NCBI GenBank assembly: GCA_039654915.1
Contig: CM077594.1
Location: 47,197,001-47,261,000 of the forward strand
Direction: 5' to 3'
Length of the DNA stretch: 64,000 nt
Origin: Aquilaria yunnanensis
Lineage: Eukaryota; Streptophyta; Magnoliopsida; Malvales; Thymelaeaceae
The position numbers and the translations under genes are program-made. This document shows positions 45,069-56,746 of this stretch, one piece after another. The notes under the pieces were generated by a model. That model made no database searches, was not told the origin of the DNA, and worked only from the letters and a program-made list of their open reading frames with translations. Within the stretch, counting starts at the first letter, position 1; each line of letters starts with the position of its first letter.

Positions 45069-46142
45069 ACACAGGGAAATCTGCACATTCGCCCTGATGT
45101 GAAGTACTTGACTGTTACTTTCACCACCAAGGATGGAGATGCAGAGATCTTCATAGATCAAGGTGAAGTAAGAAAGGTGTTCGTAAAGGCACGAAAAGCT
45201 CCGGCAAACAACTTCGCACAAATGATGGAGGCAAAGGCACCAGAGAAAGGCAAGGAAGGAGATCCCACGAAAGCAGAAATGGAAACAGTAGAACTTGTCC
45301 CAGGTCAATCTACCCAAATAGGGAAAAGCTTAGCCGAAGGTGACAAGAAAAAACTTGTATCTTTTCTACTGGAAAATAAAGATCTATTTGCCTACTCACC
45401 GAAAGATATGCCGGGGATAAACCCTAGCATAATACAGCATAGCCTTAAAGTTAATCCCGAGGCAAAACCTGTCCGGCAAAAGAAATGGAGCATCTCGGTC
45501 CATAAAAGTAACTTTGTCAAAATCGAAGTGCAGCGCTTCTTAGACGCTGGTGTTGTCAGGGAGGTCAAATACCCCGAATGGTTGAGCAATGTGGTTATTG
45601 CCACAAAAGAAGGAAGCAGTAAGCTCCGGATGTGCATCGACTTCAGAAACTTGAACGATGCTTGCCCAAAAGACTCATACCCCCTCCCACCGATAGACCA
45701 ATTGGTAGACTCAACTGTCGAATACGGGCTCCTAAGTTTCTTAGACGCCTTCAGTGGGTATCATCAAATAAGGATAGAGCCCGAAGATGAGGAAAAAACC
45801 ACCTTCATCCCTGAGGGAGGAACATACTACTACTCCAGAATGCCCTTCGGGCTTAAAAATGCAGGAGCCACCTACCAGAGGTTGATGAGCAAGGTCTTTA
45901 ATGACAAAATAGGGAGAAACATGGAAGTGTATGTCGACGATATGATAGTCAAAAGCAAGCTGCCTGATGACCACGTCACAGATCTAAAGGAAACTTTCCA
46001 CCAGCTCAGAGCCTTTGGGATCCGTCTCAATCCCGAAAAGTGCATCTTCGGAGTGACCTCGGGAAAATTCCTTGGGTACATGGTATCAGAAAGAGGCATT
46101 GATGCTAACCCAGAAAAAATCAAGGCACTGCTCGAGTTCTGA
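45069..46142 (+). CDS. pol: A4 pol: reverse transcriptase
   Basis: 347 codons from 45099. Linker ([20 protein letters not shown]), then [50 protein letters not shown], the catalytic YVDDMIVKS and [20 protein letters not shown]. It ends at TGA 46140-46142 where A1 has CGA (Arg). Confidence 0.85.
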   Translation, partial: TQGNLHIRPDVKYLTVTFTTKDGDAEIFIDQGEVRKVFVKARKAPANNFAQMMEAKAPEKGKEGDPTKAEMETVELVPGQSTQIGKSLAEGDKKKLVSFLLENKDLFAYSPKDMPGINPSIIQHSLKVNPEAKPVRQKKWSISVHKSNFVKIEVQRFLDAGVVREVKYPEWLSNVVIATKEGSSKLRMCIDFRNLNDACPKDSYPLPPIDQLVDSTVEYGLLSFLDAFSGYHQIRIEPEDEEKTTFIPEGGTYYYSRMPFGLKNAGATYQRLMSKVFNDKIGRNMEVYVDDMIVKSKLPDDHVTDLKETFHQLRAFGIRLNPEKCIFGVTSGKFLGYMVSERGIDANPEKIKALLEF

Positions 46143-47290
46143 ACTCCTGCCACAATAAAGGATGTACAGAGACTCACCGGAAGGATAACCTCTCTTAGCA
46201 GGTTTATTTCCAAGTATGGAGACAGGTGTCGACCATTCTTCAAGGTCCTCACTAAGGCAACAAAAGAGGAAAAGGCCTGGGAATGAAGACTGCCAAAAGG
46301 CCTAAGAAGAACTCAAAATCTACTTAGCCAGCCTGCCCACTCTTCGACAACCTCGCGAGGGAGAGCCCCTTATACTATACCTCGCCATCACAGAAAAGGC
46401 TGTGAGCTCGGTCCTTGTGAAAGAAGAGGGGCCGAAGCAATGGCCGGTCTACTATGTAAGCAAATCCCTGCATGGCACCGAAATCAGGTATCCTTTGTTG
46501 CGAAAAGCTATATACGCCTTGGTGCTGGCAGGGAGAAGGCTAGGACCATACTTTCAGGCTCACCCTATCATCGTGCGAAGTAGTCTACCACTGCGGGATG
46601 TCATGAGAATGGTTGATCATTCCGGAAGGCTCTCCAAGTGCTGCATAGAGCTTGGCGAACATGACATCACTTATGAACCTCAGAAAGCCATAAAAGCTCA
46701 AGCACTAGCAGATTTCATCGCCGAAGTACCCACCACCGAGGATAGCCATCCGAATCCAGTCGAAGCTGAGCCCGAATGGACCTTACATGTTGACGGAGCC
46801 TCGGGGTCCGAACACCAGGGAGCTGGCATAATCATTAGGGGTCTTGAAGGCCTATAAGTGATGAAGGCTATCAAGTTCGGCTTTAACATCACTAACAATA
46901 TGGCGGAGTATGAAGCCCTCATAGCAGGATTGCGCCTGGCCAGAAAAATTGGCATAAGAAACTTGAAAGCCCACAGCGATTCCCAGCTGGTAGTATGACA
47001 AACGGTAGGAGACTGCAGGGCAAAGGACCCAACCTTGGCGAAATACCATGAATTGGTGGCAAAACTCATCCGGGAGTTCGACACCATACGAATCGAAAAC
47101 GTGCCTCGGTGAGATAATGCCGAGGCAGATTGCCTGGCAAAATCAAAAGCATGCACCGAGGTGCTAAGCCACCCGAGCATCACAGTGCTGGGCATATCAA
47201 CTTCGGGAAAAGGATGGAAAGACCCGATAAAAAGATATCTCACTGACAATACGCTCCCCGAAGACCCCAGTGAAGCTGCCAAAATCTGAA
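46143..47290 (+). pseudogene. pol: A4 pol: degenerate gRNH and aRNH
   Basis: A deletion/frameshift near 46270 follows the thumb/RNase H connection. The frame 46402-46857 holds the degenerate RNase H ([20 protein letters not shown]) and the start of the aRNH (LHVDGASGSEHQGAG, catalytic Asp). NNMAEYEALIAGLRLA (Glu) and AHSDSQLVV (Asp) follow. Stops at 46855, 46996, 47110 and 47287 break it. Confidence 0.8.
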
Positions 47291-48450
47291 GATGCTCCGG
47301 CCGATTCTTCCTAATTGGCGAAGAATTATATCGGCAGGGATATACAAATCCACTGCAGAGGTGTGTTGGTGAAGAGGATACTGAAATGATCCCTGAAGAA
47401 GTACACGAAAGCGCTTGTGGTTCACACATCGGAACTGACACCCTTGCAGCAGTAATACTTCGCCAAGGATACTTTTGGCCCACCCTGAGAAAGGACGCTA
47501 GGCAGTTCGTCCAGAAATGCGGTAATTGCCAAAGACACGCAAATATCCAGAGGAGACCCTCGGAATTGTTGACTTCGGCTGATTATCCTTGGCCCTTCGC
47601 AGTCTGGGGCATAGACCTTATTGGGCCGCTCCCAACAGCCCCTGGAGGCGTAAAATTCTGCGTGGTAGCAGTAGACTATTTCTCCAAATGGGTCGAGGAA
47701 GAACCCCTGGCGACCATCTCGGCAAAGGAAGTGCAGAAGTTTGTATGGAAAAACATTGTATGCAGATTTGGCATACCAAAGGTACTTGTAGCTGATAATG
47801 GGTCCCAGTTCACAAATAAAGGATTCCAGGAATTCATCAAAGACCTCAGAACAAAAATGCACTTCACCCCAGTAGCTCATCCCCAAAGCAACGGGCAGAT
47901 AGAAGTATCTAACAGGACCATAAAAGATGATCTGAAAAAGAGACTGGGGGAAGCAAAGGGGAAATGGCCGGGAGAGCTCCAAAGCGTGTTATGGAGTTAC
48001 CGAACAACACCCTGAAGAGCCACAGGGGAGACCCCCTTTTCACTCGTCTTCGGTACAGAGGCCATCATCCCGATCGAAGTCGTGCGACCGTCGGTACGGG
48101 TACAAGTATTCGATGAAAGTGGAAATGACCTCGGCTTAAGAACCAAGCTTGACCTTGTCAGTGAACACAGAGAAATAGCTGAGCTGAGAAGAAAAGCTTT
48201 TTAGCAAAGAGTGGCCGCAGCTATAAACTTACGAGCCAGGCCAAAGGGAATCAAGAAAGGAGACCTCGTTCTCTGAAAGGCTGACTTTGCACCCCGAAGG
48301 CCCTCCCACGGAGTACTTCGCGCAAATTAGGAAGGACCTTATTTTGTTCTTGCCGAAGTACGAAAAGGCGTGTACAGACTCGGCGACGCCGAAGGCGTAG
48401 AATTAAAAAATACCTAGCATTCAGATGCCTTGAAAAAATTCTTTGCTTAA
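47291..48450 (+). pseudogene. pol: A4 pol: integrase
   Basis: The best-preserved part is 47386-48015 (209 codons): CGSHIGTDTLAAVILRQGYF with CGNCQRH (HHCC), WGIDLIGPLPTAPGG (Asp), VADNGSQFTNKGF (Asp), QSNGQIEVSNRTI (Glu). Stops at about 48013, 48202, 48274, 48328 and 48413 are all CGA-to-TGA, CAG-to-TAG or TGG-to-TAG type. The natural end is TAA 48448-48450 after LKKFFA. Confidence 0.85.
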
Positions 48451-48838
48451 GGTTTCGCGGAAGAATTGTGTTGTACAAATTTGGAAAATATGCTAAGTAC
48501 AAAAGTTTCTTAGAAAAATTCTCAAGTATAAAAAGTGTACAAGCTAGAATTCCGCGAAGGCGTTCGCCGTAATAAGTGCAGATACGATTTCCCGAAGTCC
48601 CTTGAGCGATCACATTCGGGAAAAATGGGAAACAAAAAATCTCGCGATGGTGCTCACCGAGATAAGCACAGATATGATTTTTCGAAGTCCCTTGAGCGAT
48701 CATGTTCGGGACAAAGGGGAGAATGAAACATCTCGCAAAAAGACTTAGCCAAAAAAAATCTTTCATTAAGGTGAATCGGCTTAAAGAGAAGGAGAAGTAC
48801 CAAAAGAAGAAGAAAAAGGCAAGGAGTCCTACAACAAA
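48451..48838. repeat. A4 spacer with repeat motif
   Basis: Region between the convergent pol and antisense genes. Two copies of CCCGAAGTCCCTTGAGCGATC (with TCGAAG in the second) plus an A/G TTCGGGA tail, near 48592 and 48680, are the reverse complement of the motif repeated in A2 and A5. The units are about 90 bp apart and include TTCGCCG/CTCACCGAGATAAGCACAGAT-like sequence. Confidence 0.65.
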
Positions 48839-51265
48839 CTAAGGAATCTCAACGTCCCGAGAGCCACCAGCCCCTACGTCCTTGTCCACCACCTTTGGTG
48901 CCGAGATAGAAGAAGGCAAGTTCAGGTGCTCAATCTTGGACCAGGACCACCGAGGCCCCTCGAGAATGTTTAGAGCCTCCAAGAAAGAGAGGTCCAGATC
49001 TGGGAACCTCTGAAGAACTTGGTGCCGAGCGAGGCAAAACCCGTGTTGGAAAGCGACCTTGGCCATCTGGTCAGACTTGTCCTTCTCGACCTCAAGTTCC
49101 TCAAGATCATTCTGCAGATCCGCGACCTCATTCTTCAGTGCCTTCATCTTCTTCTTCTTCGGCTCTTTCTTCAAAGAATCGACCTCGGCTTGGAGCTCAG
49201 CATTCTCAGCAAGCACCTTCGCTAGGAGAGCCTCAGATTCCGTCTTCTTCCTTAGATGCGCCTCATTTGCCGAAATCAGCTCCGCCACCTGGGAGCCGAG
49301 GTCAGAAATCTTCTGGGAGGAGTTCTTCAAAAGTTCTTATTTTTCCTTCTGGAACTCCCCCCGAAGGGCAGCAACCTCATTCTCTGCAGCATCAGCCAGC
49401 TACAGGTTCTTGGTAGCCAATTCCGAGCACATGGCCTTAGTTTTTTCAATAACCTTTAAGGCCGAGGCTCGGAATGCCGTCTGCCTGGCTACCCAAACTC
49501 TGAGGTAGCTAGCGTACCCCAGCAGCTGCAAAGGGATAAAGGTGAGGTCAGTAAGACAAAGAGAAAGCCAAGCACTTAGAAAAAATTGAAGGGAAAAAAG
49601 ATAGGCGTGAAGCATACCTGGGTAGTGTGCTCAGAAACCCTCACGGTGAGGGAGTCATCGCCCGGATGAGCTTTCGCAATGGCCCTAAAGGAGGCCTCAG
49701 TAAGCATCCCCTTCAAGTTCTCTTTGGCCATTTGCTGGCAGTCTTCGGAGTACAAATTCATGTCCTCCGTAAACGACCAGAAGGGCTCCTTCAGGATCTT
49801 CCCCTGCGAGACTTTAGCATCGCGGAGGCCTCGCTTCCGGGCATGTTCGGCCGCCCAACTCGGAGTAAGTGACTCCCCTGCACGGCAAAAACAAGAAGTT
49901 GGTCAAGACAAGTACATCCCAAAATTCAAAAAGTAAAGACATCACACTTTGCCTAAGAAAACGAACCTGGCGGCACCTCAACGATGTCATCGCCAGAGTC
50001 CGGGGCCTCATTGGTGGAGATCCCCTTGCCTTTGTGTTTACGCCGCTCCTCGGCAGAAGGAACCTCTACCACGACATCCAGAAGGGCCTGCGATGAGGTA
50101 GGGATCCGAGGACGGATGTCGGTCGGGGGGACGTCTGCATCGACCTCGGGCGGCGGAATGGCAGCAACCTCGAGCTCCTCGCTTCCCTCTTCAAGAATTT
50201 CCGAATGAGGAGGGGGAATAGTCTTCTTCGCCCGTTTGCCCGAACGCCCAGCCCCAGTCACTTTCTGCCTTCGGGAAGCAGCCTTCTTTATTTGCTTACC
50301 CTTCTCAACTTGGCCAGTGAAAAGGGATTTGTAGAAGGCAGCAGTGCCGTCGCCCATCTTTGGAAAAGAAAGAAGATATCAGCGTGAGTCCAAGATGAAA
50401 ACCATAACAAATGGAGTCGTAGATAACTTACTCTCGAAGAAAGTTTCATAAGTAATTTCCTCCCGAAGGAGTCGCACCAGCCAGGAATCCTTCCCAGCAA
50501 TGGCAGGAGTCGGCATGTCGAGGTCCGTTTCGTGCTCCTTCACTACGCCTAACTCCCGAAGGACCTCCTCGGTCATCAACCTCCAATTGATGGGGAAGGG
50601 GTAGAGAGACCGCTAAGGGACCTCGGGACCCCAGTCGGAGACAACCCGGATACGTCCGTCAAAGTCCGCGAAGATAGAAGCCAACTCCGGAGTTAGCATT
50701 ATCTTCGGATCAACGACGTCCATCTCCAGCTTTCCCTGAGCCCACTTGGTCGGAACATGCGACCAGGCCTCCTCCATCTTAAGAAAGAAAAATTTTTGTT
50801 GCCACCCTCGCTAGCTGTCCTTGGTGGCAAAGGTGAACATATATTTTTTGCTCTCGGATCCCCAAGGTAGCATGAAATAACAGCCACCCTTTGGGACCAT
50901 GAAAAGCTTGTAGTACTGCATAAAAATAACAAAGTGGGGTTCTATCCCAAAGACGCCACACATGTAGATGAAGGCGTTAAAATAGCAGTATGAGTTCAGC
51001 GGAAGTTGATTTACGGCAATGCCATGGAATTGGCAGAAGTCACAAATCATCTTCGGAGGAAAGTACCGAAGTCCGGCCTTCAGTTGGGCTCAAAAAATCG
51101 TAACCTCATTACTACGGTTCGAAAAGCAAAATTGGTTAGAACGTGTCAACCTCGTAATGGCATACGAAGGAAGAAAGAACTTTTTCTTCCATTTTTATAG
51201 TTTTTTGGGGGTGGTGCAGCCAGAGTGAGACAAAAGGGGTTGCCAGCTCTCGGGAAGAGGAACGT
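48839..51265 (-). CDS. A4 antisense gene, four exons
   Basis: Minus-strand counterpart of the A2/A5 gene. Exon 1 runs about 51265-50432 with CQFHGIAVNQLPLNSYCYFN, CGVFGIEPHFVIFMQYYK and MTEEVLRELGVVKEHETDL; its start codon is ACG instead of ATG, and a stop near 50812 and indels break it. Exon 2 (about 50359-49967) has MGDGTAAFYKSLFTGQVEKG, an NLS-like RSGKRAKK and an acidic linker. Exon 3 is 49877-49618; exon 4 is 49525-48839 (229 codons, coiled coil, then DGFCLARHQ-type tail and WSKIEHLNLPSSI). Introns are about 72, 89 and 92 bp. The intron 1 acceptor reads CCAAAG instead of TTTCAG. Function unknown. Confidence 0.72.
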
Positions 51266-51513
51266 TGGCTGAGAAACGAGTTCGAAAAAAGGAAAGAAAA
51301 CAACTTCCGGAAAAACTCTAAAAATTAGAGGATTCTGGAAACCAAAAACCCACCAAATGACTTGCCAAAATCTGGGTTTGAAGTCACCGTCGTGAAAGAT
51401 TGCCGAAAAAAACTCTGTCAAATAGCACCGTCATGGAAAGCAGGTGAAAAAAAAGTTGCAAGCTGGGAAAAGAGCAGAAGGAAAACCAAAAAAGGAACTT
51501 ATGATGGAATGGG

Positions 51514-51522
51514 CTATATATA
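51514..51522 (-). promoter_or_regulatory. TATA box of A4 antisense gene
   Basis: TATATATAG in GGCCTATATATAGCCCATTCC on the minus strand, about 250 bp upstream of the start position, and 428 bp from the 3' LTR. Confidence 0.65.
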
Positions 51523-51936
51523 GGCCGAAGGTGGGTAGACGAACCAGCGTCATAAATACCCCTTGAAGACGAACAATCACCATAACTGTTCTCTGTGCCT
51601 GAAAAGATGTGCCCTCTGTAACCGACGCGACTCTCCTCTAAATGACAGTGTGCCACGTGTCAGCCGCCGCGTCAAAATAGGGGACACACCTTCTGACACC
51701 CCTAAAAAACTGGGACGCGCCGCTCCAGACTGATAGGCCTGGTCATGAGATGCGACGTTGCACAGACCTGCAAAAGGAAAAAGGAAAGAAGTAGGTTGCC
51801 TCGAAAGACAGGCCATGGCCGAACAGCCCATATGTTCAGGCAAAAGGTGTACCTTCGGCACAGGTTTTACTCCCTAAGAACTCCCAAAGAGCATCCTAAA
51901 AAAGACTACAAACCGAAGTCTCCACTTCGGCTTTCC

Positions 51937-51949
51937 AAAGGGGGGCATG
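51937..51949 (+). promoter_or_regulatory. Polypurine tract of A4
   Basis: AAAGGGGGGCATG directly before the 3' LTR at 51950. Confidence 0.85.
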
Positions 51950-52714
51950 TGATAGCCGAAGGGCAATCGCCTCTATCTGACCCAAACTCGGAGCGTCAGG
52001 GAATGCGAGGATACTATTAGCCCCCCGAGGTACTAAACAGATCACCTTCAGAGATGGAGAATCAGGTATTGCAAGCCGAAGAGGATCTCCCCGAAGGCGA
52101 AACCCTGAATCAGGGAACTCCCCGAATTGCAGGCATATTTCCTGAAGGGGCATCGTCCGTGCCAGAGGACGACCTCGTCCAGGGACTTCGGGAGTACGGC
52201 ATGAGCATTTAAGGAGCCTCTGACATGTCACCCACAGACGTTACAGGCCACCCCAAAGGGCGGTCTGACAGACCGATGCTATCCAGGTCCCATCATGACC
52301 TGTCTCGGTTCAAGGCTCAAGAAACCTGCCACCGGCTACTTGTCCCCTACGCCTAAAATTCAGGAAAGATCTGACCGAACACGTGTCATGATCTGAATGG
52401 GCTGAATACTCCTATAAATACCAGGAAATAAACCTGTGAAAAGGATCGATCCTTGAGTAGACTCCTCTCCTTGAGAAAACACAAACAGGCAAGGCCGTTC
52501 TACTTTTCAGTGCTCCTCCCTTATTTTCTTTCAAGACACTGACTTGGGCGTCGGAGGCTCCTCCCCGGAAACACACCCCAGGGACCAACTAACCCTCTCT
52601 TCTGAGCTTTTCAGGCGTGCTCCCCTGGGCAGTTTAGGACTCCAGGCGGTCTCCCTCTCAAGAAGTCCCTTTATAAGTCTCAATGTCACTCCACGAAGAT
52701 GCTGACCGACATCA
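51950..52714 (+). repeat. 3' LTR of A4 (765 bp)
   Basis: TGATAGCCGAAGGG ... CGACATCA. It retains the ACTTGGGCGTCGGAG block missing from the 5' LTR. By eye, differences from the 5' LTR cluster in the first 340 bp (about 30 or more), with few in the remainder. Confidence 0.93.
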
Positions 52715-54378
52715 GTCTGGAGGAGCATTTCAGTCGAATGTTGAGCTTTGACCAAGAGTAAAACAAGCTTGAATTGAGGTAGGGTTTCACTAGTTACTTG
52801 ATTGCTTGGTAGTATACCATGATTTAAGTAATAAAGTGGCTAAGTGATGGTTAAATTTGCTAAATGACCTTGGTTTCTTGATGGGCTATTGTGATGTTTC
52901 GGTTATGGTTGTTGATTAGCTAATTGACTATGGACATGTGCTAGAAATGCGTCTGAATGTGGCCAATTTGCTAGGCATTTCGGAGCTCTAGTGGATATGG
53001 ACTTATTGATGAAGTTTTATGTGCAAAAGTGCACAATGGCACATGTTATGGTACTTGGCCGGATGGTCAATGTGGTGTGTGTGTGTGTTCATTGTGTGCT
53101 TGAGTGATTCCTTATGCTTGCTAACCCACTACTTGATTAATATTGCATAAATACCTCGGTTATGTTAGCATGTATATATATATGTTGTGGTTTGGTTTGT
53201 CTTTGTGTTTTATTTTGCAGGTTAATATGAGAAAATTGAGGTTAAGCCTTGAGTTATACACTCGGCTTAACTAAATAAACTCTTTAATGAGTTGGTATTA
53301 AAAGTGAACTCTACTGAGTATTGTACTCATTGCCCATACATTTGTTTTTCAGGAAAGGATATTCGGCCTGAATTAGAGTTGCTTGAATTATGCTAGTGTG
53401 TTTGTGCTAGCTTGCTTGTGTATCAAGGTATGTGCCAATGTGTGCTTGGCTTGATTAGTTTTGTATATTACAAGTCTTATTTTTGAAGTTGGCCGAGACT
53501 TATGTCTTAAGATTGTGCAAGCTTTGTAGAGTGGGACTTGTCTAGGTGGGCAGCTATGGATATGTGGACACTAGCTCTGATCATAGTCTTCACCTTTATG
53601 ACTATGAATATGGCCATAGGTCTTGTACTGCAGTGTCTCCTCCTTTATGGCATACTGAAGGTTCTGTTTGAGCATTAGATGGTTTGGGTTGTAACATAAC
53701 TTCGTAATCAAAACTTGGAATCATGGCATGTAGCCATGTATGTGTACAAGGTAGACTACTTTTGTATGTGCATATTTAGGTAGTCTTGGTTGCCTAGTTT
53801 TTTGCGGTACATGCAGTACATTAGTAGGCCAAGTTATGTTTGCACTATGGTTTGGTTTTGGACATATATATATATGATGGATGTTATGGATTAATGAATG
53901 GTATGTTTATGTGAATGGAAGTTGTGTTTATCTTGTGAACCTCCTTTGTACCTATTATGGCCGAATGTACACGTGCACATAAACTTGAGTTTTCAAACTA
54001 AATGGTTATCTTGGGCTTCTTGGTTGCCATTCGAAGTAGCACACTTGAATGCACACATTCTAAACACTTGAATTGCATTGAGTGTTTGCGTTGCTTGTAA
54101 TGCAAGTTACATATTATAGCCTTGCTTGTCATGCAAGTTATTGAATTACAACCTTGCTTGTTCTGCAAGTTAGTGGTTTTGGGCCTTACTCCTGCTACAA
54201 GTAACTAATTGGATTTACTCATAAGCCTCCTGGGCCACCTCCCAGGCTAAACAGCTTAAGAAAATAAGACTTAAGGTTAAGAAACTTTAGCTGGCCGAAT
54301 TGAAAGGTTGGTAATTAAACTTCAGATTGGTGAGAGTAACACTTAGTAAATGGGCCAGGGCCTATGTGAGGTGTGACA
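52715..54378 (+). repeat. B2 3' LTR, right part (after A4)
   Basis: Begins with the second A4 TSD (GTCTG) and ends GAGGTGTGACA. From 53311 it is nearly identical to the B2 5' LTR fragment. It contains GCCTTGCTTG...CAAGTTA repeats (54110-54200). Flanking AAGTT at 54379 is a candidate TSD with no partner. No gene. Confidence 0.88.
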
Positions 54379-54422
54379 AAGTTCATTTGACACTACCTGC
54401 TCAGATCATGACACGTGTTTGG
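54379..54422 (-). repeat. 44-bp spacer with family-A LTR fragment
   Basis: The right half (CAGATCATGACACGTGTTTGG, about 54402-54422) matches the minus strand of family-A LTRs (for example near 37455 and 57982). A6 therefore appears to have inserted into an older minus-strand family-A LTR of which about 22 bp remain on this side. Confidence 0.5.
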
Positions 54423-54441
54423 TGATAGCCGAAGTGCTATC

Positions 54442-55857
54442 TGTTAGTGTTGTGCCCAAAAAGCCAATCATGAGATGATTGTATTTTTGCAAATTGAGTC
54501 ATGATATTTTATTGAGGCATTAATCCAGCAATTTTGTTTGTTGTTTTGTTTTTGCGTAACGTAATAAACATAATTGTAACCCTAGAATAATGATATTCTT
54601 AAACGTCCCTAGTCTAGTATTATTGTGGAGCGGGTTGCAATAATACATAATGACTAGCATATGTGGAGACTAATATGAGATATGTAGTCTACATATGGGT
54701 ACAAGTTGGAGAACTTGTGTACTGGACCGACCCACCATGAGAACACTTCATGGATCGTTATATGAGTGTCATAAGTGATTCTCATAGTGATCATGGTATA
54801 TGTAGTCCTTCGACCTAAGATCATCAAGGTTCCCTACATGTGAGTCACATACTTTGATACTTTCCTTTGTTGCTCGTAACTGAGTGAACTTGAAGGAGGT
54901 CATTAGGTATGTCACATATCATGCGGAGGGATTTGTATGATCAAGATGGGATTTGTCCCTCCTATGTAACGGGAGTGATATCTTTGGGCCCCTTGATAGA
55001 GTGAGACTTAGAAAATGCATGGCCATGCTCCGATGAGTTGATATATGATATCAATGTCATCAGTTTAAGTTAGTCTACTCGGTAATCAAGAAACCAAAGA
55101 TTGGGCTATACGAGAGTGACACATTCCATGTCTCATGCTTAGTCTTGATATCTTGGACAAAGGGACAATGGCATATATCGGTGATGATCATAAAGGTTTA
55201 GTCGATTCACCGACAATCTTGTTACTTGGGTAGCAATGATGTGTTGCTAGACACCGCTCATTGCTTATGATCATAAATGTGATTTATGATCATTGCCAAC
55301 ATGGCAAGAGCCTATTGGGTCGCACACGTAGAGCTATTTGGATCATTAGAGTGCATGGGCTAATTATTTGTGTTATGGTTTCACTTTAATTTCGTATTAA
55401 TAATGGGCCAAGGAGTTGAGCCATTATTAAGTCCGAAATTAAATCCTAATTGGATTAGGGCTTTGAAACCCATTAGGCCTGGAAGTTGAGTCTCACTATA
55501 AATACAACTTTTAAGTGAGAAATTCGCAGGTCTCCTTGCCCTAGCCTCCCAAAAGGACAGCCACACTCTTCTCTTGCAATTCCTTGGAGGACGCAAGCTA
55601 ACACTGCGAGCGCAAGAGAAACGCATCTGCCGGGACGTGGTGGAAGCGTGGTGATCCCGAGAGGCTCGTGTGGATACCATAGAGAGCCTGAACACGTCAA
55701 CTGTTCAGGTTTTGTGATTCGACTCTACAGTTGAGTGAGAGATCTCAACCGAAAATTAGGTATGAAATTTTCGAACACCCGGTTTACCCCGTTTCACTTG
55801 GATCCTGGAGGGTTTCGGTTAAATTCCGCTGCGCTATTTGGCTCCCGAAACCCAACA
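54442..55857 (+). mobile_element. SL1-2: solo LTR (1,416 bp) in A6 LTR
   Basis: TGTTAGTGTTGTGCCC ... CGAAACCCAACA with perfect TSD CTATC (54437-54441 and 55858-55862). It lies 19 bp inside the A6 LTR. Same length as SL1-1 and about 99% identical by eye. TATAAATAC is at 55497. Confidence 0.93.
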
Positions 55858-56746
55858 CTATCGCCCTCCAAATCGATAAGCTCAGGCAAAGCATCACCCG
55901 CGGAAAGCCAAGTGTCACACACGGGGAGTGCGAGCACCGACCTCAAAAAAAGGGGGTCTGACATCCCGAACATCCGACCTCGGTGAATCGTCATCACCCA
56001 TGGAAATGGTAGTACCAAACTCGGGAAGGTTGTGCATCACCATCCCTAGAAAGGTGACCAAACCGGCTTCGGAAGAGAAAGACTCCACCCCCGGCGGGAG
56101 AAAGTGCCCCCAAAGGGGAGCATCCGTGAGAAGGGGGCTCCTGAATTAATGAAATTATCTCGGAGGAAAGCCCTCCTGCTCCGAAGAGCTCTATTCTACC
56201 AAAGGGATCTTGGGAATATGGCAGAAACAATTAAGGAGCCTCTAACATGCCGCCCTCGTACACAACACGCTGCCCTCATACACGCTTTGACACGCCGCTG
56301 CCGCCGCACACATCCTGTCACACAGACCAACCCTGGCCTTGACCTTTGGTCAGAACGGCCTAGAGTCGGCTAGAGGCCCCCACACCTGAAGGTACAGATT
56401 GCATCTGACCGGACACGTGTCATAATTTGAGTGGGTTACGGCAGGCAGGTTTATTCACACCTTCCTATATACATATATATTGGAAATGGCCTTAGCAGAG
56501 GTATAAGGACAGGAGGGAAGGAAAAAGATACATACTTCATATTCTTACTACTTCCCCTCTCCCCATATACTAACTTGGGCATCGGAGGCTCCTCCCCAAA
56601 AAAATACTCCGGGGACCTCCTAACTTTTATCCTTTGAGTGTTTCAGGCGATCTCTCCCCGGGAATCTCTCGCCCAGGCGCTCCTCACTCACCGGAAGTCC
56701 TTCCAAGTCTCATTATGTCATACAGTGAAGATGTTGATGGGCATCA
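55858..56746 (+). repeat. A6 5' LTR, main part
   Basis: Continues the LTR begun at 54423 and ends GATGGGCATCA. It has TATATACATATATA near 56464, ACTTGGGCATCGGAG near 56571, a weakened hairpin, GTGTTTCAG near 56647 and the gag ATG at 56715. Confidence 0.82.

Larger units (their letters stand above)
42282..52714 (+). mobile_element. A4: complete family-A element (10,433 bp) in B2 3' LTR
   Basis: The only family-A copy here with both LTRs, PBS, gag, complete pol, antisense gene and purine tract. TSD is GTTTG (42277-42281) against GTCTG (52715-52719), one mismatch. LTRs are 722 and 765 bp; the 5' LTR lacks 43 bp between two GCTCCTCCC repeats. Pol carries many nonsense codons, so it is not autonomous now. 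It serves as the reference layout for the family. Confidence 0.93.
34022..54378 (+). mobile_element. B2: Tekay/Del-like chromovirus with nested insertions
   Basis: Plus-strand element: partial 5' LTR (34022-35089), iMet PBS, gag, protease, RT, RNase H, integrase with chromodomain (to 41318), purine tract and 3' LTR (41331-42281 plus 52715-54378). A solo family-A LTR lies in the protease/linker region (37148-38121) and the complete A4 lies in the 3' LTR. Subtracting A4, the 3' LTR is about 2,610 bp; the first 1.5 kb of the 5' LTR is missing. Several stops and frameshifts break pol. Confidence 0.9.

Noticed and set aside
23748..55862. Same TSD CTATC at S2 and SL1-2, suggesting a shared mechanism
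   Set aside because: The elements belong to different families; five bases match by chance often enough, and SL1-1 has AGTTT.
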